Source: Bacteroidales bacterium
GTDB taxonomy: Bacteria > Bacteroidota > Bacteroidia > Bacteroidales > Rikenellaceae
NCBI GenBank assembly: GCA_910575495.1
Contig: CAJTFS010000002.1
Span: forward strand, 186,001-250,000
Length of the DNA: 64,000 nucleotides
Reading direction: 5' to 3'
Both the position numbers and the translations under genes were made by a program. Below the pieces are notes generated by a model that was not told the DNA's origin, did no database searches, and saw only the letters and a program-made list of their open reading frames with translations. Position 1 is the first letter of the stretch; each line of letters opens with the position of its first letter. Shown here piece by piece: positions 19,709 to 27,368 of this stretch.

Positions 19709-19760
19709 CCGTTCATCCAACCCGCATCCCATGCGTCCAAAAATTTGTCAGATCGTCCAA
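19709..19760 (+). promoter_or_regulatory. Three direct repeats phased at 20 bp; candidate activator sites of the PUL
   Basis: CCGTTCATCCAA (19709-19720), CCATGCGTCCAA (19729-19740) and CAGATCGTCCAA (19749-19760) share the core CRTCCAA at exactly 20-bp steps. The first and third copies match over a longer 20-base stretch (15 of 20). They lie in the gap between the divergent sensor and the PUL. AraC-type effector domains of hybrid sensors bind direct repeats near susC-type promoters, so this is the obvious candidate target. Confidence 0.5.
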
Positions 19761-19809
19761 ATTCACCATGACAAGGTGTCGCAACGGATTATTAATGGAT
19801 TATTATGCG

Positions 19810-19817
19810 TAACTTTC
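19810..19817 (+). promoter_or_regulatory. Possible -7 box of the hybrid sensor gene
   Basis: TAACTTTC differs by one base from TAnnTTTG and is 29 bp before the ATG at 19847. It argues against using the earlier in-frame ATG at 19805. Confidence 0.35.
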
Positions 19818-19846
19818 TGTTCGGAAAAACCGCCATTCGGAACACC

Positions 19847-22800
19847 ATGAAGTTCACAACCCTTTTTTGCTTCGGCTTGTCGGTCGCGATGACCGTGGCA
19901 TGCCGGAGCTCCGATCAGCATTCCGAGCGCTGCGCCGGAACGGAGAGTCCGCTGGTCTCGAACGACATCTCCAACCAGCAGATCAAAGCCATCGCGGAAG
20001 ATGCCCAGGGGCATATCTGGCTCGGAACGTTCCGCGGGCTCAACAAGTACAATGCGCACGAATACCAGCAATATTTCTGTACGGACGATTCGTTGAGCCT
20101 GCCCGACAACCAGATTCAGGATCTGATGCTGGATTCTAAAAAGCGGCTGTGGATCGCCACCGTCAACGGGCCGTGCCTCTATACCGACCAGGACGATTTC
20201 CGGCGGCTGCCCATGTTTTCGGACAACCGCAATGTCTTGCAGTTCTTCGAAGACCGCGCAGGCCGCGTCTTCATGAGCACCCGCGACGAGCTCTACGAAT
20301 ACAACGACTCGGCCGGCGGATTCGACCGCCTGCTTTCCGATCTGGACCGTCCCAACACCTTCCACACACGCTGCCATGTCGATTCGGACAACCGGCTGTG
20401 GATTTTCAACAGCATGCAGCTCCGTTGTTACGATCCGGAGTCGCGGCAGGTCGTCGACAGCATCGCGTTGCAGGACTATCCGCTCTATTCCTACCTCCAC
20501 AAGGGCCGCTATCTCTATCTGACCGGCAATTTCCGATGCCGGATTTTCGACACCCGGACCGGACGGTTCGACGAGCTTCCCGAGGTCATGCGCAGGCATC
20601 CGCTCTTCGCCAGGGCGGACGTGGAGTACATCCATCCCTACGACGACGACCGGCTGCTCTTCAACACCGCCAAACACGGCATGTTCTGCTACGATTTCGT
20701 GCGCGGAACATTCATCCACCAGCAGCAGACCGGGTTTCCGTTCGAAGTCCCCGCTTTCAAGATCAGACGGATGTTCACCGATTCGCAGCGCAACCTCTGG
20801 ATCGGCTCCGAGGACCAGGGCTACACGGTCCGCTACCACTACAAGAACTACTTCAACAGTGACAATTACCTGCGCTCCAGTCTGAGCAACAAGTCCGTCG
20901 TGTCGGTCGTTCCCGACAACGAATCCAGACTATGGATCGCCACCTTGATGGACGGGCTCTGGATCTACGATCTGCCGCGGCAGCGGCTCGACGCCATCGG
21001 CATGGACGAGCTCTTTCCGCAGGAGAAGCAGCGTAAAATGCACATCAACAGATTGTTCGTCGACCGCGATGGAGCCGTCTGGTTGACTGCTAACAACCAC
21101 AATGTGCTCAAATGCCGTTACCGCCACGGTTCGCTGCAGGTCCTGGCCCGGCACAACGTCTTCCTGCCCATGTCCATCGCCCAGGACCGCGAGGGCACCA
21201 TCTGGGTGGGTACCGCCACCCATTATCTCCATGCGCTCGCACCGGGCAGCAGCCGTTTCGAGCCCGTACAGGCTTTCGACGGCACTTTTTCGTTCACGCC
21301 CGACATGCTCTCCCTGAGCGACGGCTCTCTGCTGGTCTCGGCTTTCGGCCAGCCGCTCAAACGCATCGTCGGCCGCAAGATCGAGAAGCTGGCAATTTCC
21401 GACGACGATTTCCGGTCCTGCATCCCGCGGTCGGTATTCGTTCCCACCGCACTCTTCGAGGACAGCGGCGGCGACATCTGGATCGGCACCATCGGCAACG
21501 GACTGATCCGCTATGTTCCTTCCGAAAACAAGGTGCATTCCATGTCCGGCACCACCTGTCTCGACATTTCGGCCCTCGGCGAGGACAGCGACGGCAACTT
21601 GTGGATCAGCACCCAGTACGGGCTCAACAAATACGACCGGCAGAGCGGCAGATTCACCGCCTACTACGCTTCCGACGGGCTGGGAGGCAACCAGTTCTAT
21701 GAGCGCGCCTCATGCCGCCTGCCCGACGGGACGCTCATCTTCGGCGGCACCCACGGACTCACGCTCTTCGATCCGCACACCGTGCCGGCCAAGCGGCGCA
21801 TTCCGCTCGTCTTCGAAAACCTGCGCATACACAACAGGCTCGTCGCACCCCGCAGCGGCGGTCCCATCGACCGGCATCTCTCCTACAACCCCGAAATCAG
21901 GCTCCGCCACGACCAGAACGGATTCAGCATCTCGTTCGCCGCGCTGGAGTATTCCGAGTACGGCCGCGTGCACTATCATTACAAGCTCGACGGGTTCGAC
22001 GACTATTGGATCGAGGCCCGCAACAACCACGAGGCCAACTATGCCAATCTCCCGGCCGGCCGTTACACCCTGCGCGTGAAGATCTCCAGCAACGACCAGA
22101 GCATCGCCGAGACGGAAAATGCCATTCCGATCATCGTCGCTCCGGCTCCCTGGCATACGTGGTGGGCTTACACCTGCTATGTCGCCGTGGTGACAGGGTT
22201 GGTATGGTTGCTGGTACTGGGATGGCGGAGGATCCAGGCCGGCAAGGCGGCCGTCCGCATCGCCGAGCGCGAAAAGGCCCAGGAGCGCAGAATGAACGGG
22301 ATGATCCGCAGTTTCTTCTCCAACGTCTCGCACGAGTTCCGCACTCCGCTGACCATGATTTCGGGCCCCGTGGCACAGCTCTGCGAGGACCCCGAGCTCT
22401 CGGAGAAGAACCGGGAGCTGCTGCACATCGTCCGGCGCAGCACCGACCGGATGTTGGAGCTGGTGAATCAGCAGCTCGATTTCAGCGAGCTTGAAAACGA
22501 CACGCTCCGGCTCAAGGTCCGGCGTACGGACATCATCGGGCTGCTGAAGCGGCGGATCGACATCTTCCGTATGAATGCCGCCGCCAAGGGCATCGTCCTG
22601 CAAACCTGCGGGCTTGAGGAGCAGTGCATCATGTGGCTCGACGAGGACAAGCAGGACAAGATTTTCGGCAACCTCATGTCCAACGCATTGAAATTCACTC
22701 CGGCCAACGGACGCATCGCCGTGCGCTTCGACATGATCGGACGCGACGAGGCCGCCCGGCTCTTCCCGGGCGATACGGCTGTCCGGTGGACGCGCTACGT

Positions 22801-23896
22801 CAAGGTGTCGGTCGCCAACACAGGCCCTACGATTCCAGAAGAGCTGCGCGAAAAGATTTTCGAACGCTATTACCGCATCGACAACAGCCCCGAGGGAAAT
22901 TACTGCTACGGCACGGGCATCGGTCTCTATTACACGCGCAGTCTGGTCGAACTCCACCACGGGCGCATCCGGGCAACCTCTCCCGAAAATCACGACGGCG
23001 CCGTTTTCACTTTCGTGCTGCCGCTGGACGACGAAGCCTATGCCGAGCAGGAGCGTTCGGCTGGAAAAAACGGGGAAATTCCCCCCCCCACGCATTCGGC
23101 CGTAACCGACGTTTCCACCGTCACGGAGTGCTCCGACAAGCCGGAATCGAAAAGCGTGCTCGTGTTGGACGACGATGCCGAAGTGGTCCATTATCTGCGG
23201 ACGTTGCTGGCTCCGTACTACAGGGTGTTGGGTTGTTTTGATGCCCGCGAGGCATTGCAGCTGATCGACGAGGAAGCGCCCGATCTGGTGCTCAGCGACG
23301 TGGTGCTGCCCGGCATGAACGGCTACGCGTTCTGCCGCCGCATCAAGGAGGATGCCCAGCTTTGCCACATTCCGGTGGTGCTGGTCACGGCCAAGACCGA
23401 CGTCGAGGACAAGGTCGAGGGCCTCGACACGGGCGCCGACGCCTACGTCACCAAACCCTTCGAGCCCAGTTATCTGCTGGCCCTCGTCAAATCGCAGCTC
23501 CGCAAGAGCGAACGCGTACGCAGGCTGCTCGGGCAGTCGACGCAGACGACCCGCATCGAGGAAGACCTGCTGGCGCCCCAGGACAAGGCTTTCATGACCG
23601 AGCTCTACCGGTTGATGGAGACCGAGTTGTCCAATCCCGAGTTCGACATCGCCTGCGCGACCGAGGCCCTGCGCATCTCGCGCACCAAGTTCTTCTACAA
23701 GATCAAGGGCCTTACCGGCGAGAGCCCCAACGTCTTTTTCAAGACCTACAAGCTCAACCGAGCAGCAGAACTGATTCTGGAAGGGCGTTATACGATTTCG
23801 GAGATCGCCGACATGACCGGTTTTTCCACCTTGTCCCACTTCTCGAAAAGTTTCAAGAAGCAGTTCGGACTGGCTCCCAGCGAATACCACGGTTGA
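19847..23896 (+). CDS. Hybrid two-component system sensor/regulator of the PUL
   Basis: About 1349 residues. N-terminal signal, then periplasmic two-component propeller repeats (HIWLGTFRGLNKY, RLWIATVNGP, DIWIGTIGNGLI, NLWISTQYGLNKY) to ~700, a Y_Y_Y domain (~700-760) and one membrane helix (~770-790). Then come a histidine kinase (phosphorylated His in SNVSHEFRTPL near 828), an ATPase (YGTGIGLYYTRS), a receiver (VLVLDDDAE with the acceptor Asp in VLSDVVLPGMNG near 1150) and a C-terminal AraC-type DNA-binding domain (~1240-1349). It senses a breakdown sugar and activates the PUL. I start at 19847 because the signal peptide begins there. Confidence 0.96.
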   Translation: MKFTTLFCFGLSVAMTVACRSSDQHSERCAGTESPLVSNDISNQQIKAIAEDAQGHIWLGTFRGLNKYNAHEYQQYFCTDDSLSLPDNQIQDLMLDSKKRLWIATVNGPCLYTDQDDFRRLPMFSDNRNVLQFFEDRAGRVFMSTRDELYEYNDSAGGFDRLLSDLDRPNTFHTRCHVDSDNRLWIFNSMQLRCYDPESRQVVDSIALQDYPLYSYLHKGRYLYLTGNFRCRIFDTRTGRFDELPEVMRRHPLFARADVEYIHPYDDDRLLFNTAKHGMFCYDFVRGTFIHQQQTGFPFEVPAFKIRRMFTDSQRNLWIGSEDQGYTVRYHYKNYFNSDNYLRSSLSNKSVVSVVPDNESRLWIATLMDGLWIYDLPRQRLDAIGMDELFPQEKQRKMHINRLFVDRDGAVWLTANNHNVLKCRYRHGSLQVLARHNVFLPMSIAQDREGTIWVGTATHYLHALAPGSSRFEPVQAFDGTFSFTPDMLSLSDGSLLVSAFGQPLKRIVGRKIEKLAISDDDFRSCIPRSVFVPTALFEDSGGDIWIGTIGNGLIRYVPSENKVHSMSGTTCLDISALGEDSDGNLWISTQYGLNKYDRQSGRFTAYYASDGLGGNQFYERASCRLPDGTLIFGGTHGLTLFDPHTVPAKRRIPLVFENLRIHNRLVAPRSGGPIDRHLSYNPEIRLRHDQNGFSISFAALEYSEYGRVHYHYKLDGFDDYWIEARNNHEANYANLPAGRYTLRVKISSNDQSIAETENAIPIIVAPAPWHTWWAYTCYVAVVTGLVWLLVLGWRRIQAGKAAVRIAEREKAQERRMNGMIRSFFSNVSHEFRTPLTMISGPVAQLCEDPELSEKNRELLHIVRRSTDRMLELVNQQLDFSELENDTLRLKVRRTDIIGLLKRRIDIFRMNAAAKGIVLQTCGLEEQCIMWLDEDKQDKIFGNLMSNALKFTPANGRIAVRFDMIGRDEAARLFPGDTAVRWTRYVKVSVANTGPTIPEELREKIFERYYRIDNSPEGNYCYGTGIGLYYTRSLVELHHGRIRATSPENHDGAVFTFVLPLDDEAYAEQERSAGKNGEIPPPTHSAVTDVSTVTECSDKPESKSVLVLDDDAEVVHYLRTLLAPYYRVLGCFDAREALQLIDEEAPDLVLSDVVLPGMNGYAFCRRIKEDAQLCHIPVVLVTAKTDVEDKVEGLDTGADAYVTKPFEPSYLLALVKSQLRKSERVRRLLGQSTQTTRIEEDLLAPQDKAFMTELYRLMETELSNPEFDIACATEALRISRTKFFYKIKGLTGESPNVFFKTYKLNRAAELILEGRYTISEIADMTGFSTLSHFSKSFKKQFGLAPSEYHG

Positions 23897-23972
23897 AAGA
23901 ATAGGCTTATCCGCACGATTGTTCCGTTGTCGGTTCCGGACTGACACTCGACCGCGCAGGCAGCGGCAAAAG

Positions 23973-24013
23973 AATCCGGGGCGGCATATCACAACGATAT
24001 GCCGCCCCGGATT
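23973..24013. terminator. 18-bp perfect hairpin between convergent sensor and feo genes
   Basis: Stem 23973-23990 with 23996-24013 and a 5-nt loop. It lies 76 bp past the sensor stop and 25 bp past the feo operon stop. The minus-strand side ends in CTTTT; there is little T on the plus side. Likely a shared two-way terminator. Confidence 0.75.
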
Positions 24014-24038
24014 GCTTCGGAACCTCGATGCAGGCCGA

Positions 24039-24194
24039 TTATTTCTTTTTTCTGTTTTTCAGCGGACAGCGGGTTTCGCCGCAGGAAGCGCATCCGCCGC
24101 TGCGGCGACCGGAAAGCAGACATGCGAGCCGCCGCAGAAGCAGCAGCCCGATCACGGCAACAAGGCCCCAAACCGTATAGTCTTGCCAGTCCAT
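24039..24194 (-). CDS. Small FeoB-associated Cys-rich membrane protein
   Basis: 51 residues: MDWQDYTVWGLVAVIGLLLL forms one membrane helix, followed by a Cys-containing loop (SGGCASCGETRCP) and a basic tail (LKNRKKK). Short proteins of this form often follow feoB and are called FeoB-associated Cys-rich proteins; they are thought to take the place of FeoC or help handle Fe2+. The start ATG shares one base with the feoB stop (24194), so the two are translationally coupled. Confidence 0.8.
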   Translation of the reverse strand: MDWQDYTVWGLVAVIGLLLLRRLACLLSGRRSGGCASCGETRCPLKNRKKK

Positions 24195-26599
24195 CAGAAC
24201 CACAGCATCAAACGATAGACGCACCAGGCCGCCGCCCACGCCAGCAGCGTGTCGTAAACGATCGCCGCCAGCGCCCAGCGCCAGCCCGCTTCGGATCCGA
24301 TGGCCGCCACCGTGGCGATGCAGGGAAAATAAAGCAATATGAATACCAGGAACGCCAGGGCCGAGGCCGTCGAGAAGTCGCCGCTGGCAACCAGGCGCCG
24401 CGAAAGCGTCGCCGATTCGGCCGACGGATCGCGAAGTTCGTCGGCTCTCGGGTTCTCCGCCACCGTCACCTCGCCGCCCTCGGTGTAGAGTACGCCCAGC
24501 GTGCTGACCACGATCTCCTTGGCCGCCACGCCCGAGAGAAGCGCCACGCCGGCCTTCCAGTTCATGCCCAGCGGGCTGAAGATCGGTTCGCAGCTCTTGC
24601 CCAGGCGCCCCAGGTAGGAGTTTTCATAATGTGCGGCCGTCCCAGCCGACGCCTGCTCGGGGCGCGGATAGTAGCTCAGAAACCACACCACGACCGAGGC
24701 GATCAGAATCATGCCGCCCATCTTGCGCAGATACTGCGCGCATTTGTCCCACATGTGCGTCAGCGTGGTTTTCCAGGTCGGCAGACGATAGGGCGGCAGT
24801 TCCATGACAAAAGGCGTTTCGTCCACCGGGAACAGGAAGCGGCGCAGCAGGCGCGCCGTCAGCACCGACATCGCCACGCCCAGCACATAGAGTCCCGTCA
24901 TGACCCAGCCCGCATGGGCCGAAAAGAAGGTGCCGGCAACAAGTATGTAGATCGGAAGCCGTGCGCTGCACGACATGAACGGCGTGATCAGTATGGTGAT
25001 CAGCCGGCTGCTGCGGCTCTCGATCGTGCGGCAGGCCATGATGGCCGGCACGTTGCAGCCGAAACCCATGATCAGCGGGATGAACGACTTGCCGTGCAGC
25101 CCGATGCGGTGCATGACCCGGTCCATGATGAAGGCCGCGCGCGCCAGGTAGCCCGAATCCTCCATGAACGAAATGAAGAGGTAGAGCACCATGATGTTGG
25201 GCAGAAAGACGATGACAGCGCCCACACCGCCTATGACGCCGTCGGCCAGCATGTCGCGCAGCGCCCCCGCGGGCAGCAGCGCATTCACGCCGCGGCCGAT
25301 CCATCCGACCAAGGCGTCGATCCATTCCTGCGGATAGGCGCCCAGGTAGAACGTACACCAGAACATCAGCCACATCAGGAAAAAGAAGATCGGGAAACCC
25401 CACAGCTTGTGCGTCACGAACGAGTCGATCAGCGCCGTGGTCGTCGCTTCCTCCTGCCGGCCGGGCGTATAGGTCTCCTTGAGCGCTCCCGATATGAATC
25501 CGTATTTGCGGTTGGCGAACGCCGTTTCGACATCTTCGCCCAGCGTCTTGGCAATGCGGTCCGCTTCGCGGGCGGCGATCCCGGCCCACTCGGCATAGCG
25601 TTCGCAGCCGCGCAGCTGTTCGTCGACCTGCCGGTCGCCCTCCAGCATCTTCATGGCAAAATAGCGGGGCGGGAAGGTCTTGGGCAGCTGGTCGCTGTGG
25701 GCGCTCATGTCGCCGTTCAGCCGCCGGAGCCCTTCTTCGATGACGGCTCCCTGCCCGATGTGGATGTGGCGCACGCGTGCGTCCTGGTTTTCATATACGG
25801 CGATCACCGTATCCAGAAGCGCTTCGATGCCCTTGCCGTTGCGGGCCTCGACCGGCACCATCGGCACACCCAGCATGCCGCCCAGACGCTCGTAGTCGAG
25901 TTGCGCGCCGCTGGCCGTCAGTTCGTCGAACATGTTGAGCGCCACAACCATGCGCGGGTTGATGTCGATCAGTTCGGTGGTCAGATAGAGATTGCGTTCG
26001 AGGTTCGACGCCACTACCGAGTTGACGATCACGTCGGGCGTCTCCTCGGCAATGTGGGCCCGGACGAAAAGTTCCTCGGGCGTGTAGGCCGAGAGAGCAT
26101 AGGTGCCGGGCAGATCGGTGATCTGAAAGCGGTAGCCGCGATAGTAGCGCACGCCGCTCTTGGCGCCCACGGTCACACCGCTGTAGTTGCCCACATGCTC
26201 GTGACCGCCCGAAATGGCATTGAAAAGCGATGTCTTGCCGCTGTTGGGATTGCCCACCAGCGCAACGCTGATCGTGTGGCTGCGCGAATGCACCACGTCG
26301 TCGACCGAGCGGCCGTTGTCTCCGTGCGATTCGCAGACCGGGTTCTGCGCCGGCGTCAGCAGTTCGTCGGCCTCGCTGTCGGAGAGCACCTCGATCATTT
26401 CCGCTTCGCTGCGGCGCAGCGAAATGTCGTAGCCCATGATGCGATATTGGATCGGGTCCTTGAGCGGTGCATTGAGAATCACTTCGACCCGCTGGCCGCG
26501 GACGAATCCCATCTCCATGATGCGGCGGCGGAACCCTCCGTGCCCCAGTACTTTGAGAATCGTGGCCGACTCTCCGGTCTTCAGTTCGGACAGACGCAT
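24194..26599 (-). CDS. feoB: FeoA-FeoB fusion, ferrous iron transporter
   Basis: 801 residues. Residues 1-75 are FeoA (SH3-like; starts MRLSELKTGESATILKVLG), then a linker to ~110. The FeoB GTPase follows with P-loop VALVGNPNSGKTSLFNA, switch GVTVGAKSG and G3 DLPGTYALS. The membrane Gate domains have LPNIMVLYLFISFMEDSG, the GFGCNVPAIMA motif and a second Gate repeat. It imports Fe2+ across the inner membrane. Start at 26599, where FeoA homology begins; a good -7 box lies 24 bp upstream. A FeoA-FeoB fusion is common in Bacteroidetes. Confidence 0.95.
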   Translation of the reverse strand: MRLSELKTGESATILKVLGHGGFRRRIMEMGFVRGQRVEVILNAPLKDPIQYRIMGYDISLRRSEAEMIEVLSDSEADELLTPAQNPVCESHGDNGRSVDDVVHSRSHTISVALVGNPNSGKTSLFNAISGGHEHVGNYSGVTVGAKSGVRYYRGYRFQITDLPGTYALSAYTPEELFVRAHIAEETPDVIVNSVVASNLERNLYLTTELIDINPRMVVALNMFDELTASGAQLDYERLGGMLGVPMVPVEARNGKGIEALLDTVIAVYENQDARVRHIHIGQGAVIEEGLRRLNGDMSAHSDQLPKTFPPRYFAMKMLEGDRQVDEQLRGCERYAEWAGIAAREADRIAKTLGEDVETAFANRKYGFISGALKETYTPGRQEEATTTALIDSFVTHKLWGFPIFFFLMWLMFWCTFYLGAYPQEWIDALVGWIGRGVNALLPAGALRDMLADGVIGGVGAVIVFLPNIMVLYLFISFMEDSGYLARAAFIMDRVMHRIGLHGKSFIPLIMGFGCNVPAIMACRTIESRSSRLITILITPFMSCSARLPIYILVAGTFFSAHAGWVMTGLYVLGVAMSVLTARLLRRFLFPVDETPFVMELPPYRLPTWKTTLTHMWDKCAQYLRKMGGMILIASVVVWFLSYYPRPEQASAGTAAHYENSYLGRLGKSCEPIFSPLGMNWKAGVALLSGVAAKEIVVSTLGVLYTEGGEVTVAENPRADELRDPSAESATLSRRLVASGDFSTASALAFLVFILLYFPCIATVAAIGSEAGWRWALAAIVYDTLLAWAAAWCVYRLMLWF

Positions 26600-26622
26600 A
26601 GTCTCGGTTTCGTTTGGTTGGC

Positions 26623-26630
26623 CAAAGGTA
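26623..26630 (-). promoter_or_regulatory. -7 promoter box of the feoAB operon
   Basis: TACCTTTG on the minus strand, 24 bp before the ATG at 26599. No obvious Fur or DtxR inverted repeat overlaps it, so iron control cannot be read here. The remaining ~230 bp to the next promoter hold nothing else I recognise. Confidence 0.6.
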
Positions 26631-26860
26631 GCCTTTTCGGCGCAAATCCGCAATCCCCACAAATCGGTATTTTGAGCATCCCGTCCGGAACAACGAAGCG
26701 CCCGACCGGCATCCGGCCCGCAACCCGTTTTGCCGTGCTTTCGACAGGTTTTTCCGCTCCGGTCGGGCAAATCCCGCACCTGCGCGGCATAGGGCGGCAG
26801 AAATTGCGTTCAAAAAATGTTATTTTTTTTCACCGCAATGCTAAATCTAAATAATTTTTA

Positions 26861-26868
26861 TACCTTTG
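26861..26868 (+). promoter_or_regulatory. -7 promoter box of the histone-like gene
   Basis: TACCTTTG, an exact TAnnTTTG match, with a strongly AT-rich upstream stretch (26816-26860) and an A-rich leader of about 25-30 nt without Shine-Dalgarno. These are marks of a strong Bacteroidetes promoter. Confidence 0.7.
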
Positions 26869-26898
26869 CGTTGATAATAAACCCAAAAAACAAAAGAC

Positions 26899-27072
26899 AT
26901 GAAAGAGTTGGTAGCAAAAATCAATGCTGAATTCGAAGTATTCGCCGCTAACGCCGCTGCTCAGGTAGAGAAGGGCAACAAGGCTGCCGGTACCCGTGCC
27001 CGCAAGTCGGCTCTGGAGATCTCGAAGCTCATGAAGGATTTCCGCAAGGTATCCGTAGAGGCTTCGAAATAA
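26899..27072 (+). CDS. Histone H1-like DNA-binding protein (Hc1 type)
   Basis: 57 residues, beginning MKELVAKINAEFEVFAANAA, with a Lys/Arg/Ala-rich middle (KGNKAAGTRARKSALEISKL) and ending in VSVEASK. Very short, basic, Ala-rich helical proteins of this kind are annotated as histone H1-like in Bacteroidetes and are thought to coat DNA. The gene has a textbook promoter and terminator and no operon partners, so it is probably highly expressed. The function is by family resemblance only. Confidence 0.85.
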   Translation: MKELVAKINAEFEVFAANAAAQVEKGNKAAGTRARKSALEISKLMKDFRKVSVEASK

Positions 27073-27091
27073 TTTTCGGCTCTCCGACCTA

Positions 27092-27127
27092 CAAAGGCCG
27101 CTCTTCAGAGAGCGGCCTTTGATTTTT
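27092..27127 (+). terminator. Intrinsic terminator of the histone-like gene
   Basis: A 13-bp perfect stem (27092-27104 with 27109-27121), 4-nt loop, then ATTTTT. It begins 19 bp after the stop codon. Confidence 0.9.
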
Positions 27128-27156
27128 CCGGCACGGCAGCCGGGTGTATACCACAG

Positions 27157-27190
27157 AAAAGGCGGCCCCATGCGAGCCGCCTTTTATTAT
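27157..27190. terminator. Second hairpin, likely terminator of the minus-strand envelope operon
   Basis: A 10-bp stem AAAAGGCGGC/GCCGCCTTTT (27157-27166 with 27176-27185) has T runs on both strands, so it can stop transcription from either side. About 180 bp separate it from the phosphoethanolamine transferase stop; that interval (27191-27368) shows no gene or RNA I recognise. Confidence 0.65.
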
Positions 27191-27368
27191 ATTGTGTTGT
27201 GGCTTGCCGGTTGACGCCGTCTTTCGGTTCCTCCCGGGCTTCAACAATATGTCTATCCGCAAAATACCTATATTCGGTCTGTCGGTTGGCCGGGGATCCT
27301 TTCCGCAGGCCGCGCCCTCTGCGGCTCCTATAACCGTTCAAAATGCGTAGGGGATAGGGCACCACTTC

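Noticed and set aside
23897-24038. Attachment site or mobile element end at the long hairpin
   Set aside because: A simple shared terminator between two convergent genes explains it; no integrase or target duplication is present.
27144-27350. 68-codon plus-strand frame after the histone-like gene
   Set aside because: It starts inside a terminator hairpin region, lacks a promoter and has no family resemblance.
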